Below, piece after piece: positions 33,957-43,234 of a stretch of DNA of 64,000 nt; position 1 is the stretch's first letter, and each line of letters opens with the position of its first letter. Source of the stretch: Alloprevotella tannerae ATCC 51259 (GTDB taxonomy: Bacteria > Bacteroidota > Bacteroidia > Bacteroidales > Bacteroidaceae); the NCBI RefSeq assembly GCF_000159995.1, contig NZ_GG700643.1:339291-403290 (forward strand), given 5' to 3'. Made by a program: the position numbers and the translations under genes. The notes under the pieces are model-generated. The model saw nothing but the letters and a program-made list of their open reading frames with translations, did no database searches and was not told the origin of the DNA.

Positions 33957-35762
33957 TTAAACGAAATAGAGAAATATCTTTTTCTGTTGTTTGTCGAAGT
34001 TTTCGCCCGCAACGCCATACAATCCATCGTTTTGAAAGCATACAAAGGGCGAAAAGAAGTATGCTTTTGCCAATTGAGCATTTGCTCCATATTGCAATGA
34101 ATATGACGGAGAAATAGCAGCTGTCGTATTATTCGTTTGCGATGTCGATACTTTTGGGAAAGCATTACCAGACTCAATTATTGCAATTGCGGTTTTAACT
34201 CCCGTATCAAAGCTATTTGCGTATTCTATTGAGGCTTGAACACCTAGTTGGTTGTCCAAAATTCTTGTGATGATATAGCGTTTAATCAATGAGGCAGACT
34301 CCTTAATCAGATTATTGCGTCGGCGAAGTCCATTTTGAGCTGAGAAAGTCGCAAAGTTGTTGACTAAATCTTGTTTGTGTAAATAGTTCACGACCTCACC
34401 TTCAGTCTTATACTTGCTTAGCGCCTCGTGATGAGTCGTTGTAAACACATAGGCATATTGAAACATCAATCCATTCAAATAAGCTTCCTTAAAATAAGAT
34501 GTCATTCCGATTGTGTCAAGCGGAATGAATTTGTCTGGAATGATGCCGCCACCTCCATATACAATACGGCCTAAGCGCGTTTTGTACTTTTCTCCATTTG
34601 CTCTGATGCTGTCTGCGTTGTAATATTCCCCATGTTTTGCACGCAAAAGCAAGTCTTCTTGATAATCTAGTTCATCCCCAGGCTTATATGGTTTTTGTAC
34701 GCAGCGACCGGAGGGCGTATAATAACGTGCAATAGTTAGACGAAGCATACTATTATCTCTGAATTCAATGGCTTCTTGTACCAATCCTTTGCCGAAGGTG
34801 CGCCTTCCTACAACCGTTCCCCGGTCGTTATCTTGTATCGCCCCACTTAATATTTCGCTGGCTGAAGCTGTATTTTCATCAACCAAGAGGACAAGTGGGA
34901 TGTTTTGATATGTTCCTCGACCATCACTTACATAGTCGTGTCGAGGAGATTTTCGTCCTTCGGTGTAGACAATCAGCCTACCTTTTGGTAAGAACTCATT
35001 GGCAATTTTTACAGCTGCATCCAAATAACCTCCGAGGTTTCCGCGAAGATCGATAACCAAGCCTTTAAAGTCTGATTGATTTAATCTAGCAAGAGCAGCT
35101 AAGAATTCCGGATAAGTTGTGCTGCTGAAAGAGGTAATACGAATGTATCCGATTGAAGGCGTAGCCATATAAACGGCATCTATACTTTTAACCGGAACAT
35201 CTCCACGCGTGATTGTTGTATTGAAAATCCGTTTTTCTCCCACGCGCTTGATACTTAAAGTTACTTTGGAGCCTTTTGGGCCTTTCAAGCGTTTTAATAC
35301 TTCATCGTTTGTAACGACTTCGCCGACGAAAGGTTTGCCATCGACCGCCGTAATGCAGTCTCCGGCTTGAAGACCCTTGCTTTCTGAAGGTCCGCCTTTT
35401 ACAATTTGAATAATTCTAACTGTATCCTTGTAGATTGTAAATTGAACACCAATGCCGGAGAAACTACCATTAAGCCCCTGCATACTGGCTTCTACATCTT
35501 TTGCGCTGACATAAGTAGAGTGAGGGTCAAGCTGTGCTAAGATTCCGGGCATAGATTTTTCTACTAAGTCCGGAATATTAACGGAATCAACGTATTGGTC
35601 GTCTACGAGATGAAGCAAATCGTTGATCTTATTGCTGGAAGTATTGATAATGTTCAAGCGGTTGCCAGCAAAATGGGAAGCAAAAAAACTTCCAAGCAAA
35701 ATACCTACTACTACACCTATGGATACGAGTAGCGGGATGAAGCGACGTTTATTCTTGCTCAT
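33957..35762 (-). CDS. S41 family C-terminal processing protease
   Basis: A 601-residue periplasmic serine protease anchored by an N-terminal membrane segment (FIPLLVSIGVVVGILLGSFF). The PDZ domain spans about residues 90-175 (GIGVQFTIYKDTVRIIQIVK). The S41 catalytic core shows DLRGNLGGYLDAAVKIANEF, VDENTASASEILSGAIQDND with the nucleophilic Ser, and GRRTFGKGLVQ with the catalytic Lys. After the usual end near IAIIESG there is a further tail of about 65 residues, Ser/Thr/Asn-rich then aromatic, which I do not recognise. The start overlaps the dCMP deaminase gene by 14 nt, indicating coupled translation. Confidence 0.93.
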   Translation of the reverse strand: MSKNKRRFIPLLVSIGVVVGILLGSFFASHFAGNRLNIINTSSNKINDLLHLVDDQYVDSVNIPDLVEKSMPGILAQLDPHSTYVSAKDVEASMQGLNGSFSGIGVQFTIYKDTVRIIQIVKGGPSESKGLQAGDCITAVDGKPFVGEVVTNDEVLKRLKGPKGSKVTLSIKRVGEKRIFNTTITRGDVPVKSIDAVYMATPSIGYIRITSFSSTTYPEFLAALARLNQSDFKGLVIDLRGNLGGYLDAAVKIANEFLPKGRLIVYTEGRKSPRHDYVSDGRGTYQNIPLVLLVDENTASASEILSGAIQDNDRGTVVGRRTFGKGLVQEAIEFRDNSMLRLTIARYYTPSGRCVQKPYKPGDELDYQEDLLLRAKHGEYYNADSIRANGEKYKTRLGRIVYGGGGIIPDKFIPLDTIGMTSYFKEAYLNGLMFQYAYVFTTTHHEALSKYKTEGEVVNYLHKQDLVNNFATFSAQNGLRRRNNLIKESASLIKRYIITRILDNQLGVQASIEYANSFDTGVKTAIAIIESGNAFPKVSTSQTNNTTAAISPSYSLQYGANAQLAKAYFFSPFVCFQNDGLYGVAGENFDKQQKKIFLYFV

Positions 35763-36186
35763 TTAATGGTAAATATTGAACGTCAATATGCGCTCTTTTT
35801 AAGAGTTCTACTCCGTCAGTCAATCTATATTTCTTGCCGTATATAACGCGTTTTATGCCGGCTTGTATAATAAGTTTGCTACATTCTATGCAAGGTGCGT
35901 CCGTCACGTAAAGCGTTGCGCCGTCAGAGTTATTACCCGAGCGAGCTATCTTTGTAATAGCATTCGCTTCAGCGTGAAGCACGTAAGGCTTTGTTATGTT
36001 TAGCTCATCTTCACACTGATTTTCAAAGCCGGAAGGTGTGCCATTGTAGCCATCACTGATAATCATTTTATCCTTAACGATCAATGCGCCGACTTGCCGA
36101 CGTTTACAATAGGAGTTTTCCGACCATATACGTGCCATACGGAGGTAGCGATTGTCGAGTAATTGTTGTTTCTCTTCTGTCGTCAT
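35749..36186 (-). CDS. dCMP deaminase family protein
   Basis: A 145-residue zinc deaminase that most likely converts dCMP to dUMP for thymidylate synthesis. The zinc site is complete: HAEANAITK (His ligand and catalytic Glu) and DAPCIECSKLII (two Cys ligands). The N-terminal YLRMARIWSENSYCKRRQVG and SDGYNGTPSGFENQCED are typical of the dCMP/ComEB branch. It lies 6 nt after the M3 peptidase gene and overlaps the S41 gene by 14 nt, so it belongs to that operon without a clear metabolic link to it. Confidence 0.93.
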   Translation of the reverse strand: MTTEEKQQLLDNRYLRMARIWSENSYCKRRQVGALIVKDKMIISDGYNGTPSGFENQCEDELNITKPYVLHAEANAITKIARSGNNSDGATLYVTDAPCIECSKLIIQAGIKRVIYGKKYRLTDGVELLKRAHIDVQYLPLNEQE

Positions 36187-36192
36187 TGTGTT

Positions 36193-38214
36193 TTAAGCGT
36201 TAGGCGTAGGCAAACCGTTGCGAATCAACAATGCATTGATGCTTGGAGCCTTTCCTCGGAAAGCTGTATAAAGTTTTAATGGATGTACAGTTCCTCCTTT
36301 TTCCAAAATATTAGTGCGGAAGCGTCGGGCCGTTTCTCTATTAAAAATTCCGGTCTCTTGGAAAAGCGAGAAAGCATCCGCATCCAACACTTCTGCCCAC
36401 TTATAGCTATAATAGCCTGCCGCATAACCGCCTGACATGATATGGCCAAACTGTACACTCATACAAGTTTCCGGTTCTTGTGGCATCAACTGTGCGGGCG
36501 CCCAAGCTTTCTGTTCAAAAGCGCGAACGTCTTCTGTGAAAGGTTCGGTTTGTGTATAATAGGCCATGTCCAAAAGTCCGAAACTAACCTGTCGCATACA
36601 AGCATAAGCAACGTTAAAATTCCTGCTTTTGCGAATCTTTGCTAATAGCTCGTCGGGGATAGGTTCGCCCGTTTTGTAATGTTTTGCAAACGTAGACAAG
36701 AACTCTTTCTCGACGGCATAATTTTCCATAAACTGCGATGGGAGCTCTACGAAATCCCAATATACGCTCGTTCCGCTAAGTGCCGCATAGCGCGTCTTTG
36801 CAAAGATACCGTGCAGCGCATGTCCGAATTCGTGCAGGAAAGTCTCCACTTCTCCCAAGGTCAATAAGGCCGGTTTTTCTGCCGTCGGCTTAGTCAGATT
36901 CATTACGATCGCCACAAATGGTCGCCCTTCGCGCTCTGATTCTTCCTTATAGTTGGTCATCCACGCTCCGCTTTGCTTCCCTTTTCTCGGATGGAAGTCG
37001 CAATATAGCACAGCTAAGAAGTCGCTGTTCTCATCTATCACTTCGAAGGCCTCTACGTCTGGATGATAAACCGGAATGTCCGGGTTTTGCTTGAAAGTGA
37101 TGCCATAAAGCCGCTCAGCCAAACCGAAGATACCTTTTTTTACTTGCGAAAGTTCGAAATAAGGGCGGAGCATTTCTGCGTCCAAGTCAAATTCTTTTTT
37201 CTTTAGTTTCTGACTATAATAAGCAAAATCCCAAGGTTTTAACTCCTCATCTGATAAGGCGCTGATGGCTTTCATTTCTTTTTCTGCCGGTGCTTTATAG
37301 TGCTTGATCAAGTCGTTTAATAATTGATACACATGCTCCGGTTTTTCTGCCATTCTGTTCTTTAGCGCGAAATCAGCATAACTTGCGTAGCCTAATAGTT
37401 GGGCTACTTCTCGACGCAGATTGACAATGCGTTTTACGATCTCGAAGTTGTTATGTGCATTGTCGTGTGTACACTGCGTATTGTAGGCCATATACAGTTG
37501 CTTTCTCAATTCGCGGTCATCCGCATAAGTCATAAACGGTATGTAACTCGGAGCTTTCAGGGTGATGATCCAACCATCGGTCTGCTGCTCTTTAGCCGTT
37601 TGAGCCGCTTGTTCAATTTGCGATTCAGGCAAGCCCTTTAATTGCTCCTCTTTAGTTAAATGCAAGGTAAATGCATTTGTCTCTTTCAGATGATTTTGGG
37701 AGAATTGCACCGTCAACTGCGATAGCTCGGTCGAAAGCTTACGCAGTTGCTCCTTTCCGGCTTCATCCAATGTCGCACCCGAGCGTTCAAAGCCCTCAAA
37801 AGTCTTCTCCAGTAGCATCTGCTCCTCTTCATTTAAAGTGGGCTTTGCATCATATACTGCTTTAATACGCTTAAATAACCCCTCATTCAGCGTAATGGCC
37901 GTTTCATGTTGGGTTAAAATGGGTGCATATTTTTGCACTAAGGCATCAAGCTCGTCATTCGTTTCTGCTGATGACAAGTTGAAAAGTACGCTTGTTGCCT
38001 TTCCCAACAGCGTGCCTGTAGTATCGAGCGCGGCAATCGTATTTGCAAAATCAGGTTGCTCTTTGTTGCTTACAATTGCTGCTATTTCTTCATCTTCTTC
38101 CTTAATTCCTTTGTCGATCGCCTCTTCAATGTCTTGCAAAGTGATGCGGTCAAAAGGTATAGTTTCGTGTGGTGTCTGATAAGCACCAAAGAATGGATTT
38201 TCTCTTTGTATCAT
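36193..38214 (-). CDS. M3 family metallopeptidase (Dcp / oligopeptidase A type)
   Basis: A 673-residue zinc peptidase. The active site is FLHEFGHALHGIFAKTRYA (HEFGH with the zinc ligands), and the third ligand lies in SGTSVYWDFVELPSQFMENY. It is of the M3A group that includes peptidyl-dipeptidase Dcp and oligopeptidase A, at the usual length. No signal peptide is present, so it is cytoplasmic and probably finishes the breakdown of oligopeptides. It is the first gene of an operon with dCMP deaminase, S41 protease and hemW, driven by the promoter at 38223-38254. Confidence 0.94.
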   Translation of the reverse strand: MIQRENPFFGAYQTPHETIPFDRITLQDIEEAIDKGIKEEDEEIAAIVSNKEQPDFANTIAALDTTGTLLGKATSVLFNLSSAETNDELDALVQKYAPILTQHETAITLNEGLFKRIKAVYDAKPTLNEEEQMLLEKTFEGFERSGATLDEAGKEQLRKLSTELSQLTVQFSQNHLKETNAFTLHLTKEEQLKGLPESQIEQAAQTAKEQQTDGWIITLKAPSYIPFMTYADDRELRKQLYMAYNTQCTHDNAHNNFEIVKRIVNLRREVAQLLGYASYADFALKNRMAEKPEHVYQLLNDLIKHYKAPAEKEMKAISALSDEELKPWDFAYYSQKLKKKEFDLDAEMLRPYFELSQVKKGIFGLAERLYGITFKQNPDIPVYHPDVEAFEVIDENSDFLAVLYCDFHPRKGKQSGAWMTNYKEESEREGRPFVAIVMNLTKPTAEKPALLTLGEVETFLHEFGHALHGIFAKTRYAALSGTSVYWDFVELPSQFMENYAVEKEFLSTFAKHYKTGEPIPDELLAKIRKSRNFNVAYACMRQVSFGLLDMAYYTQTEPFTEDVRAFEQKAWAPAQLMPQEPETCMSVQFGHIMSGGYAAGYYSYKWAEVLDADAFSLFQETGIFNRETARRFRTNILEKGGTVHPLKLYTAFRGKAPSINALLIRNGLPTPNA

Positions 38215-38222
38215 ATTATCTG

Positions 38223-38254
38223 CAAAGTTACTTTACCGCAGAGAAATATACAAA
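38223..38254 (-). promoter_or_regulatory. Promoter of the M3 peptidase operon
   Basis: On the minus strand TTTG (38254-38251), 20 nt, TAACTTTG (38230-38223). The start codon is 9 nt further, so the mRNA is nearly leaderless. Confidence 0.75.
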
Positions 38255-38522
38255 AGTAAGGCACATATTTTTTCTGTCATCTTTCACTGTTTGCGAATGC
38301 CATATTTTCGTATGTAGAAAAGGATCTCTACCTCTTTATCTTAAGAATCTAAATACTGTTTGTGGATCAATAAGATAAATGCGTTTAATAAATCGTTTTG
38401 TAGGTGCTTTCTGAAAATCAGCATTTTTATGCGATACGCCTTTTATGCTTGATTTAACTTTGGAGTTGCATCTATGAAAAGGTATAGATTGGAAACGTTT
38501 CTCTTGATCGCTTCTTCTATTA

Positions 38523-38605
38523 TCACGAGAGGATGAACGTACCATCGTGAGAGTATGAATGTGCGCACGTGATGAAACACTCGTTCGCTCGTGATGGTAC
38601 GACTC
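38523..38605. repeat. 22-bp periodic intergenic array, locus C
   Basis: Units begin at 38523 (TCACGA), 38545 (TCGTGA), 38567 (ACGTGA, one mismatch) and a partial unit at 38589 (TCGTGATGGTACGA). The phase is 22 nt throughout. It lies in a gene-free stretch (38215-38884) upstream of the M3 operon; apart from the promoter nothing else is recognised there. Confidence 0.78.
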
Positions 38606-38884
38606 AAAATTAAGTTGCGGTTGGGAATTTATGAGGTTTTGTCGCGTAAAAATAAGCGATGCAATGAAGAAAATAAGCAGCAAACCGAAGATGTTTTGCG
38701 GGTAGCATTTATTGTCCTGTCGTTGTGTTTACGATTTGGAAATTAAATGTATAATACGGCCGGGTGAGATGTCAAGTCTGGCAATATTAAGAAGGATAAG
38801 GGGAGATAAGAATATGGCTTCTTGAGATCAGCAAGTCTCAGATGGATAAGCGCTGATGATTGCTAAGAAAGACTTAGCGCAGAA

Positions 38885-40030
38885 CTATTTGCCGAAATAA
38901 AAACCCGCGTAGGTATTGATGAAATTGACAGAATTGATGGCCGTAAAACCTTTACGCCGATAGTCGTACAGCTGGCTAATATAGGAGATTCCGACGAATC
39001 CTCGTCCTGTATTCCAAACAAGGCCTACGCGACCTACGAATCCGAGATTCAGATTTGCGGCCTGCGCATCCGGTTTTGTACCTGCGACCTTTCTTCCTCT
39101 TTCAAGACTCAGGCCGATAGTGGGCGTAAAGGAACCGGCCAACAGACAATTGCGTGCAAAAGTCCAATTGTAGGCGTAGCCGGCACTTATACTGTAATTG
39201 CTATATGTGCGGTTGGCTATTTTTAGCTGTTCGAAGAGGGGTGTTTGCTGCGTAAGCGTTGGGGGGAGCTTAGTATAATCGAATTCCAACTTTTGATGAT
39301 CATAGCGAAAGCCAAAGAGTAGTGTGCCTGCACTTTTGCGCTGGATTGTACTTTGATTATAGGCGGCCGGATAAGAGAACTTCTTGTGATTGAAAATGCA
39401 ATAGAGGTTGAAGCTGATCAAATACATTTGCAATCCATCGAAGTTTTTGTTGTGAAAAGTTCCGGGAGAGACGCCTTGAAAGCCTACCGTGCGTTGCAAT
39501 TGGAAGTCGCCCTTATTTTTTAAATAAACGAAATCTCCTCCAACTAAATTACTATATAAACTAAGGCTGAACTCTGTATTTTTTCCTGCTTTTTGTATGC
39601 GGCCAATATCAATAGTGTAGCCTAAGAAAAGCCAACGCCAACCCAGAAAAGGACCAATCTTGAAAGACGGACGAGGGAAGAAAGTGAGTGATTGTCGCTC
39701 TTTGTTCTTCTCCGTCGCACTGAATGATACAAAATGTAAAAAGTTGGTGTTCTGCATCATTGCCGTCCAAGTGTAGTCGTTAGGTTGTATATAAGTAGTG
39801 TCAATCGTATTCAGTTGGGTGATGATTTGCTTGAGTCGTTGACCAAAGTTTTTTTTCTCTACGTGTATGGTCGTATCTGCGACAACAGTCGTTTGCTGCT
39901 CTTGAGTCGTTTGAGCCGCGCATAAAAAGGGAAGGCTCAAACTGAAAAGCAGGTAGATTGTTTTTTTGCAGGGATGGGGGATACTGAAGCGCAGCCGTCC
40001 AAGCATAGAGAAAAGAGAGGCGATCGACAT
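38885..40030 (-). CDS. DUF4421 outer-membrane-type protein
   Basis: A 381-residue protein of the Bacteroidales family DUF4421, function unknown. An N-terminal hydrophobic segment (TIYLLFSLSLPFLCAAQ, cleavage near residue 40) precedes a Thr/Gln linker. The rest is a run of alternating polar/hydrophobic strands (e.g. GWRWLFLGYTIDIGRIQ, FGFRYDHQKLEFDYTKLP) and ends with an aromatic-lysine strand (INTYAGFYFGK), suggesting an outer membrane beta-barrel. It follows the Gfo/Idh gene by 6 nt, so the two are co-transcribed. Confidence 0.8.
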   Translation of the reverse strand: MSIASLFSMLGRLRFSIPHPCKKTIYLLFSLSLPFLCAAQTTQEQQTTVVADTTIHVEKKNFGQRLKQIITQLNTIDTTYIQPNDYTWTAMMQNTNFLHFVSFSATEKNKERQSLTFFPRPSFKIGPFLGWRWLFLGYTIDIGRIQKAGKNTEFSLSLYSNLVGGDFVYLKNKGDFQLQRTVGFQGVSPGTFHNKNFDGLQMYLISFNLYCIFNHKKFSYPAAYNQSTIQRKSAGTLLFGFRYDHQKLEFDYTKLPPTLTQQTPLFEQLKIANRTYSNYSISAGYAYNWTFARNCLLAGSFTPTIGLSLERGRKVAGTKPDAQAANLNLGFVGRVGLVWNTGRGFVGISYISQLYDYRRKGFTAINSVNFINTYAGFYFGK

Positions 40031-40036
40031 ATACGG

Positions 40037-41020
40037 TTAAGTTTTACCTAAAATCCGATCCATTACCCAATTGACCGGAGTGGCCGAGATACTATCGCAA
40101 TTGCATACATTTTCTCCGCGTAGGTGGTCTACGATTGATTGAATCAGCGGTAACTGAACGTGGCGTGGATTTGCTTCATTAAATTCTTGTCGGCCTTGAC
40201 TGTTTTGTAAGATGATGGGTTCGTATGTAAAGACAGAAAACTTAAGTTTTCCTTTGTCGCCGGTAATTTCAATGCTGTCTTCTCTTGCGGATTCGTGGGC
40301 GACAAAACACCAGCTGCCGGAACCCGGAAGCCCTCCATTAAATTGGAAACAAGCGCTAAGCGTATCTTCGGGCTGATAATAGCCACCACGATTGGACGTG
40401 TAACCCGTAGCCTCAATAATGGGACCAAACATTTCTTGAATTAAATCAATCTGGTGTGGCGCTAAATCATAAAAATAGCCGCCTCCTGCAATATTGGCTT
40501 GTACTCGCCAAGGCTGATCTTTACGTGAATGATCTAAATCGCTGGGGGGAACTGCAAATCTGATTTGTACGTTCATCACGCGGCCTATTGAGCCGGAGTT
40601 GATCAGTTGTTTGACGCGCTGAAAATAGGGTAAGTAGCGCCGATAATAGGCTACAAAGCAGGGAATACCAGTTTTCTCGACGATCCTATTGACACGACAA
40701 CAATCTTCATAATTGGAGGCTAAAGGTTTTTCGACATAGACGGGTTTTCCAGCCTTTAAAGCCATAATAGCGTAGGTGGCGTGGGTGGAAGGTGGGGTAG
40801 CAATGTAGACAGCATTGACATCCGGATCGTCTATCAGGATTTGCGGATCATTATACCATTTCTTTATGCCATGATTTTGGGCATAAGCGCTTGCTTTAGC
40901 AAGATTGCGGCTCATAATGGCCACAACTTCTGAATGGGAAGCTTCTGTAAATGCCGGGCCACTCTTCTTTTCTGTGGCTTCTCCACAACCAATAAAACCC
41001 CATTTTACCTCATCTATCAT
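40037..41020 (-). CDS. Gfo/Idh/MocA family NAD(P)-dependent oxidoreductase
   Basis: A 327-residue sugar/polyol-type dehydrogenase. The Rossmann start is WGFIGCGEATEKKSGPAF, the loop motif is AGKPVYVEKPLASNYED (EKP with the catalytic Lys), and the substrate His segment is GGYFYDLAPHQIDLIQEMFG. The substrate is not predictable. It has its own consensus promoter 20 nt upstream and leads an operon with the DUF4421 gene. Confidence 0.92.
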   Translation of the reverse strand: MIDEVKWGFIGCGEATEKKSGPAFTEASHSEVVAIMSRNLAKASAYAQNHGIKKWYNDPQILIDDPDVNAVYIATPPSTHATYAIMALKAGKPVYVEKPLASNYEDCCRVNRIVEKTGIPCFVAYYRRYLPYFQRVKQLINSGSIGRVMNVQIRFAVPPSDLDHSRKDQPWRVQANIAGGGYFYDLAPHQIDLIQEMFGPIIEATGYTSNRGGYYQPEDTLSACFQFNGGLPGSGSWCFVAHESAREDSIEITGDKGKLKFSVFTYEPIILQNSQGRQEFNEANPRHVQLPLIQSIVDHLRGENVCNCDSISATPVNWVMDRILGKT

Positions 41021-41041
41021 GTGTCGCCTTATTTAGATGAG

Positions 41042-41073
41042 CAAAGTTAGTATTGTTAGTTTTTGTATCCAAA
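41042..41073 (-). promoter_or_regulatory. Promoter of the Gfo/Idh gene
   Basis: On the minus strand TTTG (41073-41070), 20 nt, TAACTTTG (41049-41042); start codon about 20 nt downstream. Confidence 0.75.
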
Positions 41074-41191
41074 ATAAAGGTGAAGAAATCAATACTTTCC
41101 GGTGCTTTTTGTCGTATTAAAATCCGCTGATAATCTCTTTTATTGATGCGAAATAAAGGTCTGGGTTTAGAAAAATAAAATGCTTCGAGAG

Positions 41192-41764
41192 TTATAATAG
41201 GCCTAAGTCTTCAAACATTACCTTGTATTTTTCTGCTTTCTTTTCTAATTTGAGGGGATAAGCACGACTACTACTGGGCATACGGTATAAGCGAAGCTCT
41301 TTGCCTGCGTATTGAAACGTTTCATAAGTGCCGACCACAGGCTCTTTGATGTTAAATGCTTGTAGCAGCGTATCTGTAGCTTTTTGTCCGGTTGTAACGA
41401 CGGCTTTTAGTTGTGGAAGTTGATCGAATAATGTAGGCAGATCTGTCGGAGTAATGACTTCTAAAAATTTGTCTGAAGCATTATCTTTTAATCGTCTGAC
41501 TTTAATAGCTGTGTCAAATAAAGCAATGCCTTTTGCTTTTAAGAAGGGGATCAACAAATCTAACTTAAATGTCTTATGTTCTTTATCAACAAAGGCGTCT
41601 TTGTCGCCTTTAAAAAGCAACCCATATATACGCCACATATCATTGATGTAATTGGGGTAGAAGAAGTGCATTGACCATCTCTTAGTTTGAGGTGGGAAAC
41701 TACCTAACATCAATAGTTTGGCATTTGCAGGAAGAAAAGGGGAAAGAGGGTGTTGTTCTATCAT
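41192..41764 (-). CDS. Uracil-DNA glycosylase superfamily protein
   Basis: A 190-residue protein of the UDG superfamily. The segment AKLLMLGSFPPQTKRWSMHF matches the motif-1 region (GxxPP-type), FFYPNYINDMWRIYGL follows as in Mug/SMUG-like members, and the C-terminal MPSSSRAYPLKLEKKAEKY occupies the place of motif 2. Base-excision activity is likely but the exact lesion is unclear. I use the ATG at 41764, which overlaps the NlpC/P60 stop as ATGA and is better supported than the longer upstream frame that would lie wholly inside that gene. Confidence 0.82.
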   Translation of the reverse strand: MIEQHPLSPFLPANAKLLMLGSFPPQTKRWSMHFFYPNYINDMWRIYGLLFKGDKDAFVDKEHKTFKLDLLIPFLKAKGIALFDTAIKVRRLKDNASDKFLEVITPTDLPTLFDQLPQLKAVVTTGQKATDTLLQAFNIKEPVVGTYETFQYAGKELRLYRMPSSSRAYPLKLEKKAEKYKVMFEDLGLL

Positions 41765-42291
41765 TTTATTGTGCCTCCGGCAATCCAATGTTTTCGCCAA
41801 TAATCCTTGTTGAGATCATCTATTACTACGCCTTTGCTGCTACTTGCGTGAATGAACTTTGATCCTTTCAAAAAAATTCCGACGTGATCAATACGAGAAG
41901 GATCATAGGAAGAGGAGAAAAAGACGAGATCTCCTTGTTTGAGCGCTTCTGGGCTACGGGGATGTCCTAAATCTTTTTCGAATTGTTCTTTGCTGATTCT
42001 ATGTAGTTGCACACCATATACATTATTATATATAGCACACGTAAGGCCGGAGCAATCTACACCAAGTTTGGAGGAACCGCCAAAAGTGTAGGGCGTACCA
42101 AGCCAAGAGGCTGCTTCTATAAATAATCGGTGATCGTCTGTGCGCTCAATTTCAAAACCTATACGATCTGCAGTGCGTACTAAGGTTTTAAAATCGTAAT
42201 TTAATGATTTATGAGAAGAGCAAGAGAAAAGTAGGAATAGGATAGAAAATCCTAAACCTAAGTGTACTTTTCTCTTGCTATAGAGGCTCAT
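41761..42291 (-). CDS. NlpC/P60 (C40) cell-wall peptidase lipoprotein
   Basis: A 176-residue lipoprotein: hydrophobic signal GLGFSILFLLFSCSS with lipobox Cys near residue 24. The NlpC/P60 domain carries GVDCSGLTCAIY (catalytic Cys), RIDHVGIFL (His) and FIHASSSKGV (third polar residue). It should cut stem peptides of peptidoglycan, most often D-gamma-Glu-diaminopimelate bonds. It is packed between trxB (stop and start share one nucleotide, TAATG) and the UDG-family gene (ATGA overlap). Confidence 0.93.
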   Translation of the reverse strand: MSLYSKRKVHLGLGFSILFLLFSCSSHKSLNYDFKTLVRTADRIGFEIERTDDHRLFIEAASWLGTPYTFGGSSKLGVDCSGLTCAIYNNVYGVQLHRISKEQFEKDLGHPRSPEALKQGDLVFFSSSYDPSRIDHVGIFLKGSKFIHASSSKGVVIDDLNKDYWRKHWIAGGTIK

Positions 42292-43229
42292 TACAAGTTG
42301 TTTTCTGCTAAATATCGATTAGCTTCAAGGGCTGCTTTACAACCACTACCTGCTGCAGTGATGGCTTGTCGGTAATGAGGGTCGGCAATATCTCCGGCTG
42401 CATAGACGCCTGGTACGCCTGTTCTAGGTGTTTGACCCTCTGTGATAATATAGCCATTTTCGTCTGTTTTTACCCAAGGCTTGAAGAGGTCGCTATTCGG
42501 TTTGTGTCCGATAGCTAAGAAAAATCCATCAATTGGAAGGTCGTATTGCTTTTCATCAGCTTCTCCACGGCGATATACTAAATGTGCTCCGGAAACTCCG
42601 TCTTCTCCAAACAGGCCAATCGCGTTTGTCTCAAAAAGTATCTCAATCTTGGGATTTTCCATTACACGATCTTGCATAGCTTTGCTGGCACGTAAGAATG
42701 GTTTGCGGACAATTAAATATACTTTCTCTGCAAGGCTGGATAGGTAGGTTGCCTCTTCACAAGCAGTGTCGCCTCCGCCAACAACAGCAACAATTTTCTT
42801 ACGATAGAAGAAACCATCGCAGGTAGCACAAGCACTAACTCCTGTTCCTTTGTATTTTTCCTCATCGGCAAGACCTAAATATTTAGCTGTAGCACCAGTA
42901 GCGATGATCAATGTATGACAAAGAACTTGGCTTCCATCGTCAAACGTTACTTCATAGGGTCTTTTTTCTAAATTGACTTTAGTTGCCGCATGTGCGCGAA
43001 TTTCCGTGCCAAAACGCTCTGCTTGGCGACGCAAATCATCTAAGAGTTGATTGGCATCTACTCCTTCCGGATAGCCGGGAAAGTTTTCAATTTCTGTTGT
43101 GGTGGTTAATTGCCCTCCAGGTTGCATTCCTTCATAAAGAATTGGGGAGAGACCGGCTCTTCCTGCATAGAGGCCGGCAGTGTAACCTGCTGGGCCTGAG
43201 CCTAAGATTAAACAACGTACTGTTTCCAT
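42291..43229 (-). CDS. trxB: Thioredoxin-disulfide reductase
   Basis: A 312-residue FAD/NADPH enzyme that keeps cytoplasmic thioredoxin reduced. FAD-binding motif CLILGSGPAGYTAGLYAGRA, redox pair VSACATCDGFFYRKK (CxxC near residue 136), NADPH-binding VVGGGDTACEEATYLS, and the C-terminal FAD motif GVPGVYAAGDIADPHYRQAI are all present. Length is normal. It sits between the lolA-like gene (5 nt) and the NlpC/P60 gene (1-nt overlap). Confidence 0.97.
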   Translation of the reverse strand: METVRCLILGSGPAGYTAGLYAGRAGLSPILYEGMQPGGQLTTTTEIENFPGYPEGVDANQLLDDLRRQAERFGTEIRAHAATKVNLEKRPYEVTFDDGSQVLCHTLIIATGATAKYLGLADEEKYKGTGVSACATCDGFFYRKKIVAVVGGGDTACEEATYLSSLAEKVYLIVRKPFLRASKAMQDRVMENPKIEILFETNAIGLFGEDGVSGAHLVYRRGEADEKQYDLPIDGFFLAIGHKPNSDLFKPWVKTDENGYIITEGQTPRTGVPGVYAAGDIADPHYRQAITAAGSGCKAALEANRYLAENNL

Positions 43230-43234
43230 AATTT

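Noticed and set aside
38336-38683. 115-codon minus-strand ORF over array C
   Set aside because: Covers the repeat and non-coding flanks; composition and lack of motifs mark it as a chance frame.
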